A stretch of 14,483 nt of DNA from Desulfovibrio sp. (GCA_022837365.1 JALHHV010000055.1:1-14483), one strand, 5' to 3'. Numbered from the stretch's first letter, positions 1 to 7,309 are shown. Program-made: numbers and translations. The notes: generated by a model from the sequence alone, not told the origin.

Positions 1-21
1 GGACGCAACGGCCCGCCAGCC

Positions 22-50
22 TTGCACGGCGGCCCCGCCTGGGCTAGGCT
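22..50 (+). promoter_or_regulatory. Possible sigma70-type promoter for the 139-612 gene
   Basis: TTGCAC (22-27) and TAGGCT (45-50) are separated by exactly 17 bases and lie about 90 bp ahead of the first gene. Each box matches only half of its consensus, so this is a weak candidate based on spacing and position alone. Confidence 0.25.
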
Positions 51-138
51 GCGCCACCCCGTCACCATCCGGGCCAGCCCCACGCCGCGCGCCGGGACGG
101 CCCTCCGCAGCACGCAGCCTTCAGGAGAACGCCGCCCC

Positions 139-612
139 ATGTCCGCAACATCCGCATCGCCCCTCACCCCCGACCAGACCCGCGCCCACGTCGTCGCCAC
201 GGTGCTGCGCCACCTGTCGCGCGGCATGGAACGCCGCACCGAAGCCCTGGAGGATTTTCTGGCCGTGACCATGCCCGACATGGACGAACGGGGGGCGCGG
301 GCGCTGTCCTCCATGGTGCCCCGGCTGCCCGAATCGCTGTACGGCAAGTGGGCCTCCATGTTCGTGGACCGGTTGCAGGAAACCGTGCCCCACGAGCACG
401 TGGCGGCCCTGTGCGACGGCAGCGCGGAAAACGACGCCACCCTCGCGCTGGTCTACGTGATGTTCATGGAATCGGAAAAGATGGAGCGCCAGGTGGCCGA
501 AGACCTGCACGCCCTGGGCATTTCGCAGCAGGGGCAGGACGACGCGGGCGCCCTGCTGGGGGCATACCTGCGCGCCCGGCTCACCTCGCGCGGGCAGGGC
601 CCGGCCAACTGA
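139..612 (+). CDS. Small helical protein of unknown function (157 aa)
   Basis: I do not recognise this protein. The ATG at 139 follows an AGGAG (123-127) after 11 bases, and this decides the start; the frame stays open further upstream but that part is low-complexity and has no ribosome binding site. The 157-residue product has no signal peptide and no membrane segment. It looks almost entirely alpha-helical and is rich in Ala, Glu, Met and Arg, with a run of amphipathic helices from about residue 12 onward. It has a single Cys near residue 95 and no recognisable catalytic motif. The third codon positions are strongly G/C, as in the neighbouring real genes. It stands alone and converges on the 723-959 gene. 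It is probably a cytoplasmic, lineage-restricted protein. That it is a real gene is fairly sure; its function is unknown. Confidence 0.75.
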   Translation: MSATSASPLTPDQTRAHVVATVLRHLSRGMERRTEALEDFLAVTMPDMDERGARALSSMVPRLPESLYGKWASMFVDRLQETVPHEHVAALCDGSAENDATLALVYVMFMESEKMERQVAEDLHALGISQQGQDDAGALLGAYLRARLTSRGQGPAN

Positions 613-654
613 ACGCGGCGCGCAGGCGCGGGGCGCGACTGGCGCAACCGGCGC

Positions 655-685
655 AAAAAACAAGGGCCGCGCACATGCGCGGCCC
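655..685 (-). terminator. Rho-independent terminator of the 723-959 gene
   Basis: A perfect 9-bp stem (664-672 with 677-685) carries the 4-base loop ACAT. On the minus strand it is followed by a T-rich tail, TTGTTTTTT (complement of 655-663). The hairpin sits between two convergent genes and could also slow plus-strand transcripts, although the tail on that side is poor. Confidence 0.8.
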
Positions 686-722
686 CGCGATTTCCACCGG
701 CCCCCGCCGGACGTTCCGTCTG

Positions 723-959
723 CTACTGCTTCTCGACCTTCAGACCGTCGTCGGTGGCGGTCAGCAGGTAGGTGCAGCTTCCGGTGTCGAGACAGTAATC
801 CGACCCCGGAAACAACGTGGCGCGGGCGGTCCATTCGTCGTTGACGAAGACGTCGCGCGCGCCGCCGCTTTCCTCGTAGCGCACCTGGGTTCCATCGGCC
901 AGGATGACGAACTCCGCCTCGCGGATCACGGCGGGCAGGTCGGCTTCGGTATGGCTCAT
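723..959 (-). CDS. Small protein of unknown function (78 aa)
   Basis: I do not recognise this protein. The ATG (complement of 957-959) lies 6 bases after a strong AAGGAGG (complement of 966-972), so translation is well supported. The 78-residue product is acidic and soluble, with no signal peptide or membrane segment. Two cysteines (in the DYCLDTGSCTYLL stretch, about residues 55-62) sit in what looks like a small beta-rich fold, with alternating short strands such as EFVILADGTQVRYEE. The cysteines could form a disulfide or bind a metal, but this is only a guess. The gene is divergent from tex, with about 110 bp between the start codons, and is closed by its own hairpin terminator. It is probably a monocistronic accessory gene; I assign no function. 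Confidence 0.75.
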   Translation of the reverse strand: MSHTEADLPAVIREAEFVILADGTQVRYEESGGARDVFVNDEWTARATLFPGSDYCLDTGSCTYLLTATDDGLKVEKQ

Positions 960-1057
960 GGCAGGCCTCCTTCACGGTTGCGGACGGTGGGATTGTGGCA
1001 GGTAACCAATCCACTGACGTAATCACATGCTTACATCGTCCGTCACCGGACAACAAC

Positions 1058-1061
1058 AGGA
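1058..1061 (+). promoter_or_regulatory. Ribosome binding site that selects the GTG start of tex
   Basis: AGGA (1058-1061) lies 7 bases before the GTG at 1069. The in-frame ATG at 1027 has no purine-rich sequence at a useful distance, so GTG is preferred. Confidence 0.5.
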
Positions 1062-1068
1062 ATATACC

Positions 1069-3273
1069 GTGACGCCAGAACTCCCGGACACCGTTTCCGC
1101 TTCCGCCGCCTCCGCCCCGGCAGCCCTGGCCGCCGCGCTGGTCCTGCCGGTGTCCGGCGTGGCCGCCGTGGTGGCTCTGCTGGACGAGGGGGCCACCATC
1201 CCGTTCATCGCCCGCTACCGCAAGGAAGCCACCGGCAGCCTGGACGAGGTGCAGGTGGCGGCGGTGCGCGACGCGCTGGAAAAGGCGCGCGAACTGGACA
1301 AGCGGCGCGCCGCCGTGCTGGCCTCGCTGGAGGAGCGCGGGCTGCTCACCCCGCAACTGGCCAGGGCCGTTGCCGGGGCCTCCACCCTCACGGCGTTGGA
1401 GGACGTGTACCTGCCCTACCGGCCCAAGCGCGTCACCCGCGCGGAAAAGGCCCGGCGGCGCGGCCTGGCCCCGCTGGCGGAAGCCCTGCGCACGGCGCGG
1501 CCTTCGGCGGACGCCCGCGCGCTGGCCGCCCCCTGCGTCACGCCGCACGGCACGGACCCGGAACTGGCCGTCCCCGACGCGGAAGCCGCCCTGGCGGGCG
1601 CCCGCGACATCCTGGCCGAAAATTTCGCGGAATCCGCCCCCCTGCGCGGCGCGCTGCGCGACCTGTTCGCGCGCCGCGCCGTGCTGCGCGCCAAGGCCGT
1701 GCCCGGCAAGGAGGCGGAAGGCGCCACCTACGCCGACTGGTTCGGCCACGAGGAACGCGCCGCCGCCATGCCCTCGCACCGGTTGCTGGCCATGCTGCGC
1801 GGCGAACGCGAGGGTTTCCTGTCCGTGGCCGTGCGCCCGGAGGACGCCGACGCGCTGGACATCCTGCGCCGCCGCGCCGACCTGCCGGGCGTCCCCGCTG
1901 CCCGGCAGGAATCGGCCGCCGGGCAGGTGGACGCGGCGCTTGCGGACGCCTGGAAGCGGTTGCTGGCCCCCTCGCTGGAGAACGAACTGCGCACCGTCCT
2001 GCGCGAACGGGCCGAGGCGCAGGCCATCGGCGTGTTCGCCGCCAACCTGCGCGAACTGATCATGGCCCCGCCCCTGGGCGGCCGCCGCGTGCTGGCGCTG
2101 GACCCCGGCTGGCGCACCGGAGCCAAGCTGGTCTGTCTCGACGCGCAGGGCGCGCTGCTGCACCACGAGGTGATCCATCCCCTCACCGGCGACGCCGGGG
2201 CCGAGCGCGCCGCGCGCACCCTGCGCGACTGCTGCGCGAAATACGCCATCGAGGTGGTGGCCGTGGGCAACGGCACCGCCGGGCGCGAGACCGAGGCCTT
2301 TGCGCGCGGCGCGGGCCTGCCCGCCGGGGTGGACGTGGTGCTGGTGAACGAGACCGGGGCCTCGGTGTATTCCGCGTCAGAGGCGGCGCGGCGCGAATTT
2401 CCGGAGCACGACCTGACCGTGCGCGGGGCCGTGTCCATCGGGCGGCGGCTCATGGACCCGCTGGCGGAACTGGTGAAGATCGACCCGCGCTCGCTGGGCG
2501 TGGGCCAGTACCAGCACGACGTGGACCAGGCCGCCCTGCGCCGCGCCCTGGACGAGGTGGTGGCCTCGTGCGTCAACGCCGTGGGCGTGGACGCCAACAC
2601 GGCCAGCCCGGAACTGCTGGCCCACGTTTCCGGCATCGGCCCGGTGCTGGCCCGCAACATCGTGGCCCACCGGACACAGAACGGCCCCTTCCGCACCCGG
2701 AAAGACCTGCTGAAGGTGCCGCGCCTCGGCCCCAAGGCCTTCGAGCAGGCGGCGGGCTTTCTGCGCGTGCGCGGCGGCAACCCGCTGGACGCCAGCGCGG
2801 TGCACCCGGAACGCTACGCCCTGGTGGCCGACATGGCCACGGACCTGGGCTGCGCGGTGGCCGACCTGCTGCGCCGCGATGACCTGCGCGGGCGCATCCG
2901 GCCGGAGCGGTACGTTTCCGGCGAGGTGGGGCTGCCCACGCTCACCGACATCCTGGCCGAACTGGCCCGGCCGGGACGCGACCCGCGCCCGGCCTTCACC
3001 CCGTTCCGCTTCGCCGAGGGGGTGCATTCGCCCGACGACCTCGAACCGGGCATGGTGCTGCCGGGCATCGTCACCAACGTCACCGCCTTCGGGGCGTTCG
3101 TGGACGTGGGCGTGCACCGCGACGGGCTGGTGCACGTCAGCCAGCTGTCCGACCGCTTCGTGCGCGACCCGGCCGAAGTGGTGGCCCCCGGCCGCACGGT
3201 GCGGGTGCGCGTGCTGGACGTGGACCGGGCGCGCGGCCGGGTGAGCCTGGCTATGAAGGGCGTGGAGCAGTGA
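1069..3273 (+). CDS. tex: Tex family RNA-binding transcription accessory protein
   Basis: Tex proteins are conserved cytoplasmic nucleic-acid-binding proteins linked to transcription and RNA metabolism, and the bacterial counterparts of Spt6. The full Tex layout is visible. The N-terminal Tex region includes the typical VALLDEGATIPFIARYRKE stretch at about residues 30-50. A YqgF/RNase H-like domain starts near D345 (LALDPGWRTG). A double helix-hairpin-helix region spans about 513-570 (HVSGIGPVLARNIVAHR, then LLKVPRLGPKAFEQAAGFL). A C-terminal S1 domain covers about 658-733 (GIVTNVTAFGAFVDVGVHRDGLVHVS). The length of 734 aa is normal for the family. The GTG at 1069 is chosen for its ribosome binding site; the ATG at 1027 would add 14 unconserved residues. 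The gene is single, divergent from the 723-959 gene and convergent with the 3289-5913 gene. The identity is very secure; its exact role in this organism is not. Confidence 0.95.
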   Translation: MTPELPDTVSASAASAPAALAAALVLPVSGVAAVVALLDEGATIPFIARYRKEATGSLDEVQVAAVRDALEKARELDKRRAAVLASLEERGLLTPQLARAVAGASTLTALEDVYLPYRPKRVTRAEKARRRGLAPLAEALRTARPSADARALAAPCVTPHGTDPELAVPDAEAALAGARDILAENFAESAPLRGALRDLFARRAVLRAKAVPGKEAEGATYADWFGHEERAAAMPSHRLLAMLRGEREGFLSVAVRPEDADALDILRRRADLPGVPAARQESAAGQVDAALADAWKRLLAPSLENELRTVLRERAEAQAIGVFAANLRELIMAPPLGGRRVLALDPGWRTGAKLVCLDAQGALLHHEVIHPLTGDAGAERAARTLRDCCAKYAIEVVAVGNGTAGRETEAFARGAGLPAGVDVVLVNETGASVYSASEAARREFPEHDLTVRGAVSIGRRLMDPLAELVKIDPRSLGVGQYQHDVDQAALRRALDEVVASCVNAVGVDANTASPELLAHVSGIGPVLARNIVAHRTQNGPFRTRKDLLKVPRLGPKAFEQAAGFLRVRGGNPLDASAVHPERYALVADMATDLGCAVADLLRRDDLRGRIRPERYVSGEVGLPTLTDILAELARPGRDPRPAFTPFRFAEGVHSPDDLEPGMVLPGIVTNVTAFGAFVDVGVHRDGLVHVSQLSDRFVRDPAEVVAPGRTVRVRVLDVDRARGRVSLAMKGVEQ

Positions 3274-3288
3274 CCCGCCCCGGCGCGC

Positions 3289-5913
3289 CTACTTCTTTTT
3301 CTTCTTGCCCTTCTCGCGGGCCTCGCTGAACAGCTTTTCCTTCTTCTTCTCGAAGACCAGGGCCGTGCGCAGGGCGGCCAGCCCCAGCGCCACGATGGAC
3401 AGGATGAGGATGAACCCCTTCTGCAACTGCCACTTCTGGGTGCTGATGAGCCCCGTGGCCCAGGCGGCCCCGGCGCGTTCGCCGTAGTACAGGCTGAGCG
3501 GCAGCACCACCAGGATCAGCAGCAGGCCGATGATCTCCATCCACAGAAAGCTGCGCCCCAGCAGCAGCAGGAACAGCGTGGAATCCCGCACCACCCGCAG
3601 GAACTTCAGGCGCGATTCCAGCTTCTGCAAGCGCTCGTCCTCGGCTTCGGCCACGGTGTGGGCCCGCTTGAAGGTCTCCGCCACTTGCAGGTTGTTCTTC
3701 AGCGCCCAGTTCAGGTTGGCGGCGCACAGATTGTAGTTCTTGTTGAATTCCACAAGGATGCGCGGAAACGGGAACCATGCCGCCTCGTCGCGCACGTACA
3801 TCAGCCGGGTCATGTAGCCCTGGAACCGGGTCTTCAGGTCCTTGACCTCGCGGTTGATGCGCAGTTGCAGATCCTTTTCCAACTGCGAGCGGCCGTGGAT
3901 CACGGTCTGGTACGGCACGAAGTTGCGGATTTCGGACATGCGGATCAGGTTGGCCACGCGCACGTCGGTCTGCGTGGCGAAGGGGTGTTCGTCGCTGAAC
4001 CAGGTGGACACCTCGCCGCGCAGGCGCGACAGCCCTTCCTTTTCCTCTTCCACGCGGTTCTCGGCCTCGGCCCACGGCACGTGCAGCGCCGTGAGCAGGT
4101 GCAGGTGGCCGCGCTCCAGTTCCGGGTCCAGCAGCACGCGGTTGAACACGTTGGGGTCCTGGCCGATCAGGGCCAGCAACTGCGCCGTGGCCTGCTCCAC
4201 GAAGCCCATCTTCACGTGGCACACGGCCTGCCGGTACTCCGCGTCGGACCACTGCGGGCACAGCCGCACCACCTGCCGGTACAACTGGGTGGCGGGCTGG
4301 TACTTGCCCTGCACCTCTTGCAGGCGGGCCTGCAAAAAGATGTGCCAGGCCTGCTGCAACGGCGAGGAGGCCAGGGTTTCCGCCTCCTTCCACAGCGAGG
4401 CGGCGCGCAGCAGGTCGCCACGTTCCAGCGCCACGTAGCCCAGCATGGTCCGGTTGCGGTAGTCGCGCGGGTTCTTGATCTGGATCTGGCCCAGTTCGCG
4501 CTCCAGCGCCACGGGCTCGCCGTGGCGGATGGCTTCCAGCACGCCCCACACGGGGTTGTCGTCCCTGGGGGCCAGTTCGTCGAGCCCCTTGGGATAGTCC
4601 TTGCCGCGCGCCAGCCACATGCGGCGCACCATGCGGTGCTGCGCGGCGCTGCCGATGTCGAACATGGCGCGGGTCACGATGCCTTCCGCGCCCTCGGAAG
4701 CAAGCAGCGCGGCGAACCCTTCGCCGATGTCGCCCGCCAGTTGCCCGTCGATGATCTGGAAACCCCGGTTCAGGGTTTCGAAGTCCAGCAGGGCCACGTC
4801 GCGCCACACGCTGGGGGTCAGCGCCTCCAGCTTGCGGGTGGGGCAGGCGGTGACCTCGTGGTTGCGCATGCCGCAGTAGAAGCAGCACGGATGGCTGCCC
4901 GCCACCGCGCGGGTGGAGACCACCACCGGCAGCGAACCCGCCTCCTGGCCGTCGTCGGCAAGGCCCACGTTGCACCAGTCGTCCATGCTGCTGTGCTCGA
5001 CCGAAAAGCGCACCTCGTGGATGGTGAAGCCCTCGCCCAGCAGGTAGGCGTTGCGGAAGCTGGTGTGCGGGTAGTCGGGCACCAGCTGGTCCCAGTCCAG
5101 GGCGACCTTGCGGGGCAGCTCGTTGTTGAAGTTCAGCCCCTTGCGGTCCACGATGGCGCTGACGCACGGCCAGTAGGCGTCGGGGCGCTGTTCCTTCACC
5201 TCGCGCACGCGTTGCAGGAGGTCGCGGCACCACTGGCGGTACAGGCGCAGGTTTTCCAGCGGAAAGATGAGAAAGGATTCGTGCAGGATGTACTTGAACT
5301 TGTGGCGCTTGAGGATTTCCTCGATCTCGCCGAACATGGCCCGCCAGCCCGCCTGGAATCCCTTGTCCAGGGGGTTGCCCAGGGGGCGCAGCACCGAGTA
5401 CCATCCGGTGGTGGACTGGTACGGCAGGCGCGAGTCGGCCCGCAGCAGGCTCCATTCGGCGGGCACCATGCCGCGCAGGGCCGCCGCCTTCTCGAAGGAC
5501 AGGCCCGGCACGCCGGTGCCCATCTCGCGGGCGCGGGGGTGCACCCACACCTGGAATTCCTGCGGGGAGATGAGTTCCTGCGTGGTCAGCACGTTTTCCA
5601 GCGACAGGGATATCTCGCGCTTCATGCCCAGCAGCAGGCGCGCGGGCAGCACCTGCACCGCCACGGGCAGCGAGTTGAACTTGCCCCATATCTCCAGCCG
5701 CGCCAGCGCCAGGAACACGTCCGCCGAGAAGAAGAACCACAGCGACTGGTCGCGCTCGGCGGCGATGGTCATGCCGCCGTAGTCCTGCAAGGTCTGCGGC
5801 ACGGCGGGGTTGATGTCGCCCTGCCAGTTCAGCCACAGGGCAAGGCCCGCGGCGCTCATGCGCGATTCGCGGAACTCCGGCAGGCGGCGCAGCAACGATT
5901 GCAACTGGGGCAT
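3289..5913 (-). CDS. Large membrane-anchored protein with zinc knuckle and TPR-like region, function unknown (874 aa)
   Basis: I recognise no family over the full length. The N-terminal half (about 1-330) is Trp- and Tyr-rich and apparently globular. Next comes an exact zinc-knuckle pattern, C344-X2-C347-X4-H352-X4-C357 (CFYCGMRNHEVTAC). Residues about 480-615 look like TPR-type helical repeats (LGYVALERGDLLRAASLWKE, then QGKYQPATQLYRQVVRLCP). A charged helical stretch follows. Two strongly hydrophobic segments lie near residues 778-808 and 831-853, and the protein ends in a Lys-rich tail, GKKKKK. There is no signal peptide, so most of the protein should face the cytoplasm, anchored by the C-terminal hairpin. 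The ATG at 5913 has AGAGG 5 bases upstream. The zinc knuckle suggests binding of nucleic acid or protein, and the TPR region suggests assembly. The gene is divergent from the moaE-like gene by 52 bp and ends 15 bp from tex. Confidence 0.85.
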   Translation of the reverse strand: MPQLQSLLRRLPEFRESRMSAAGLALWLNWQGDINPAVPQTLQDYGGMTIAAERDQSLWFFFSADVFLALARLEIWGKFNSLPVAVQVLPARLLLGMKREISLSLENVLTTQELISPQEFQVWVHPRAREMGTGVPGLSFEKAAALRGMVPAEWSLLRADSRLPYQSTTGWYSVLRPLGNPLDKGFQAGWRAMFGEIEEILKRHKFKYILHESFLIFPLENLRLYRQWCRDLLQRVREVKEQRPDAYWPCVSAIVDRKGLNFNNELPRKVALDWDQLVPDYPHTSFRNAYLLGEGFTIHEVRFSVEHSSMDDWCNVGLADDGQEAGSLPVVVSTRAVAGSHPCCFYCGMRNHEVTACPTRKLEALTPSVWRDVALLDFETLNRGFQIIDGQLAGDIGEGFAALLASEGAEGIVTRAMFDIGSAAQHRMVRRMWLARGKDYPKGLDELAPRDDNPVWGVLEAIRHGEPVALERELGQIQIKNPRDYRNRTMLGYVALERGDLLRAASLWKEAETLASSPLQQAWHIFLQARLQEVQGKYQPATQLYRQVVRLCPQWSDAEYRQAVCHVKMGFVEQATAQLLALIGQDPNVFNRVLLDPELERGHLHLLTALHVPWAEAENRVEEEKEGLSRLRGEVSTWFSDEHPFATQTDVRVANLIRMSEIRNFVPYQTVIHGRSQLEKDLQLRINREVKDLKTRFQGYMTRLMYVRDEAAWFPFPRILVEFNKNYNLCAANLNWALKNNLQVAETFKRAHTVAEAEDERLQKLESRLKFLRVVRDSTLFLLLLGRSFLWMEIIGLLLILVVLPLSLYYGERAGAAWATGLISTQKWQLQKGFILILSIVALGLAALRTALVFEKKKEKLFSEAREKGKKKKK

Positions 5914-5924
5914 CCGAACCTCTG

Positions 5925-5957
5925 GATACGGCTAACCAGGGAACTACCCTGATACGG
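5925..5957. promoter_or_regulatory. Possible operator in a divergent promoter gap
   Basis: The 52-bp gap between two divergent start codons contains a perfect 5-bp inverted repeat with a 5-base spacer (CAGGG AACTA CCCTG, 5937-5951). It is flanked by two direct copies of GATACGG (5925-5931 and 5951-5957), 26 bp apart. Both genes must take their promoters from this gap or from inside the neighbouring gene. No convincing -35/-10 pair could be assigned, so a regulator site is only a suggestion. Confidence 0.25.
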
Positions 5958-5965
5958 AGTGACGA

Positions 5966-6328
5966 ATGGACGTTACCAAGGCCCTCGCGGACCTGAAGAA
6001 GGAACCGGGCTTCGCCGACCACGTCGGCATGGTGCTGGTGCACAACGGCGTGGTGCGCGGCTGGTCGCGCAAGGACAAGCACAACGTGGTCGCCATCAGG
6101 GTAACCCCCGACCGCCAGCGCATCAATGAAATATGCCGTGAACTGTCGGCGCGCCCCGGCATCTTCCGCATCCTTGCCGACGCCGTGGAGGGCGAACTGG
6201 CCCCCGGCGACGACGTGCTGTTCCTTGTCGTGGCGGGCGACATCCGCGAAAACGTCAAGGCCGTGTTCGCGGAACTGCTGGACCGCATCAAGGCCGAGGC
6301 GGTGACCAAGGAGGAAATCTTCGGCTGA
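5966..6328 (+). CDS. moaE: MoaE-family protein (molybdopterin synthase catalytic subunit-like)
   Basis: MoaE is the large subunit of molybdopterin synthase. It uses sulfur from MoaD thiocarboxylate to convert cyclic pyranopterin monophosphate into molybdopterin. The match runs over most of the 120 residues. GMVLVHNGVVRGWSR aligns with the family's GAVVTFTGKVRNHN, ILADAVEGELAPGDDVLFLVV with the segment ending GELWPGDEIVFVGV, and the end (LLDRIKAEAVTKEE) with the catalytic lysine segment. R31, R94, K109 and K115 are the likely counterparts of the functional Arg and Lys residues, though the spacing between the two lysines is one residue shorter than in the E. coli protein. The protein is about 30 residues shorter than typical MoaE and lacks the C-terminal extension. 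GGAG (5956-5959) is 6 bases before the ATG. No moaD or other cofactor genes are nearby. A specialised paralogue is possible. Confidence 0.72.
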   Translation: MDVTKALADLKKEPGFADHVGMVLVHNGVVRGWSRKDKHNVVAIRVTPDRQRINEICRELSARPGIFRILADAVEGELAPGDDVLFLVVAGDIRENVKAVFAELLDRIKAEAVTKEEIFG

Positions 6329-6364
6329 CGCCCTTGGGCGCGCGCCCCCGCCGCTGCCTGTTCC

Positions 6365-6397
6365 GCCCCGGTGGCAATGCCGCCGGGGCATTTTTTT
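6365..6397 (+). terminator. Rho-independent terminator after the moaE-like gene
   Basis: An 11-bp GC-rich stem (6365-6375 with 6379-6389, one G-T pair) has the 3-base loop AAT and is followed by A and seven Ts (6391-6397). It lies 36 bases after the stop codon and is a textbook intrinsic terminator. Confidence 0.93.
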
Positions 6398-6446
6398 CTC
6401 CTTCCGCCGAAACTACAGCAAGTTCCATTCCTTTTCGTGCCAGACT

Positions 6447-6484
6447 GGGCCGGACGGGGGCCGAACAGGGGCCGGACAGGGGCC
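6447..6484 (+). repeat. 11-bp tandem repeat, about 3.5 copies, upstream of the nuclease gene
   Basis: Consecutive units GGGCCGGACGG (6447-6457), GGGCCGAACAG (6458-6468), GGGCCGGACAG (6469-6479) and the partial GGGCC (6480-6484) end 13 bases before the ATG at 6498. The period is close to one turn of DNA, so proteins binding each unit would sit on the same face. It could be a regulator array or simply a slippage product. Confidence 0.7.
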
Positions 6485-6497
6485 TTTTTAAATACGC

Positions 6498-6962
6498 ATG
6501 CGCCGCACATTTCTTGCCCGCATGCTCCGCGCCGGGCTTCTGGCCCTGCTCCTGCTGTGCCCGCCGCTGCTGGCGGACACGGGCGGTTCCGCCTGCCGGG
6601 CCGGGGAAATCTTCGGCGACGCGCGGGCCGTGGTGCTGCGCGTGCCCGACGGCGACACCCTGGTGGTGGACATCCCCGGCTACCCGCCCGTGGCGGGCCG
6701 GGCCATCAGCGTGCGCATCGCCGGGTGCGACACCCCGGAAAAACGCGACCCGCGCGCCGAACTGCGCGAACTTTCCCGCCGCGCCCGCGAACTGACCCTG
6801 CATATGGCCGCACCGGGCAGCACGGTGACCCTGCGCAACCTGCGCCGCGACAAGTACTTCCGCCTGCTGGCCGACGTGGAGGCCGACGGAGGCGACATCG
6901 CCACCGCGCTCATCCAGCGCGGGCTGGCCAAGCCCTACGCGGGCGGCCGCAAGGAGTGGTAG
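6498..6962 (+). CDS. Secreted thermonuclease (staphylococcal nuclease-like, SNase/TNase domain)
   Basis: This is a predicted exported Ca2+-dependent nuclease with an SNase (OB-fold) domain, 154 aa. A signal peptide spans about residues 1-26, with an Arg-rich start, the hydrophobic core GLLALLLLCPPLLA and likely cleavage before D27. All signature residues of staphylococcal nuclease are in place: D53 in PDGDT (D21), R73 (R35), D78 (D40), E81 in the DTPE motif (E43) and R122 in KYFR (R87). The end, ALIQRGLAKPY, is also typical. An active nuclease acting in the periplasm or outside the cell is therefore likely. The start is uncertain: no ribosome binding site precedes the ATG at 6498 or the in-frame ATG at 6522, and the AT-rich TTTTTAAATA (6485-6494) lies directly upstream, as if the message were leaderless or nearly so. 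The gene is monocistronic, with terminators on both sides. Confidence 0.88.
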   Translation: MRRTFLARMLRAGLLALLLLCPPLLADTGGSACRAGEIFGDARAVVLRVPDGDTLVVDIPGYPPVAGRAISVRIAGCDTPEKRDPRAELRELSRRARELTLHMAAPGSTVTLRNLRRDKYFRLLADVEADGGDIATALIQRGLAKPYAGGRKEW

Positions 6963-7042
6963 CCCTCTCCATCCACCCGCCCGCTTCCCTCTCCCATGGT
7001 TTCCGCGCGTCCGCGCAGGGTTCCCCCCTCCCTGCCGACGCG

Positions 7043-7068
7043 AAAGGCCCCGCCGAAGCGGGGCCTTT
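7043..7068 (+). terminator. Terminator hairpin after the nuclease gene
   Basis: A perfect 11-bp stem (7043-7053 with 7058-7068) with the CGAA tetraloop is A-rich at its left foot and T-rich at its right foot (TTTAT). It lies 80 bases after the nuclease stop codon. The shape suggests it can work in both directions. Confidence 0.8.
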
Positions 7069-7205
7069 ATCATCCATGATCCGGGAATCCGGCTGTTGGA
7101 GTTGCCATGTGCCGCGCCTGCGCATGGCGGCATTTCCGTTTCCCGGCTTTCGCGCAGGCTCAGCGGCTTTCCGAAAACGCGCAGGACGTGCGGCAAGGGC
7201 AAGGA

Positions 7206-7268
7206 AAACCGTTTTTTTGCGACGGGAGTGTACTCTTCCCGTACTCGACCGGAGCAAAAAAACGGTTT
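7206..7268. repeat. Perfect 15-bp inverted repeat with T7/A7 tracts
   Basis: AAACCGTTTTTTTGC (7206-7220) is repeated in reverse complement at 7254-7268, around a 33-bp centre. The centre holds a smaller dyad (ACGGGA 7222-7227 with TCCCGT 7237-7242). Each arm presents a run of seven Ts to the polymerase entering from its own side, so it may terminate transcripts from both directions. Only the transporter gene to the right lacks another clear terminator. Confidence 0.75.
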
Positions 7269-7309
7269 GACGCCGCCATTGCCCGCGTACTGCGCGTTTT
7301 CAACGCGCG

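Larger units (their letters stand above)
6963..7309. other. Gene-free stretch between nuclease and NSS transporter genes
   Basis: About 350 bp with no supportable gene. Open frames here lack ribosome binding sites and are low-complexity Arg/Ala/Pro translations. The stretch holds the nuclease terminator (7043-7068), a 15-bp inverted repeat (7206-7268) and a small 7-bp hairpin directly after the transporter stop codon (7292-7298 with 7302-7308). The stretch 7069-7205 holds only minor dyads such as GCCATG/CATGGC (7104-7128). A small RNA cannot be excluded. Confidence 0.6.

Noticed and set aside
1027..1068. An upstream ATG start for tex
   Set aside because: It has no ribosome binding site and adds unconserved residues. 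The GTG at 1069 has AGGA at good spacing.
121..2178. A 685-residue minus-strand open frame
   Set aside because: It is opposite tex and the first gene, has low-complexity translation, and overlaps the well-supported 723-959 gene in another frame.
3251..6391. A 1046-residue minus-strand frame and a 764-residue plus-strand frame over the zinc-knuckle gene
   Set aside because: Both are shadow frames with repetitive Arg/Gly/Pro or His/Gln composition. The 3289-5913 frame has normal composition, domains and a ribosome binding site.
6587..6589. Lipoprotein-type lipobox in the nuclease signal peptide (LLLLC)
   Set aside because: The cysteine at residue 21 is preceded by Leu at the -1 position, where small residues are required, and PPLLA-D offers a normal signal peptidase I site.
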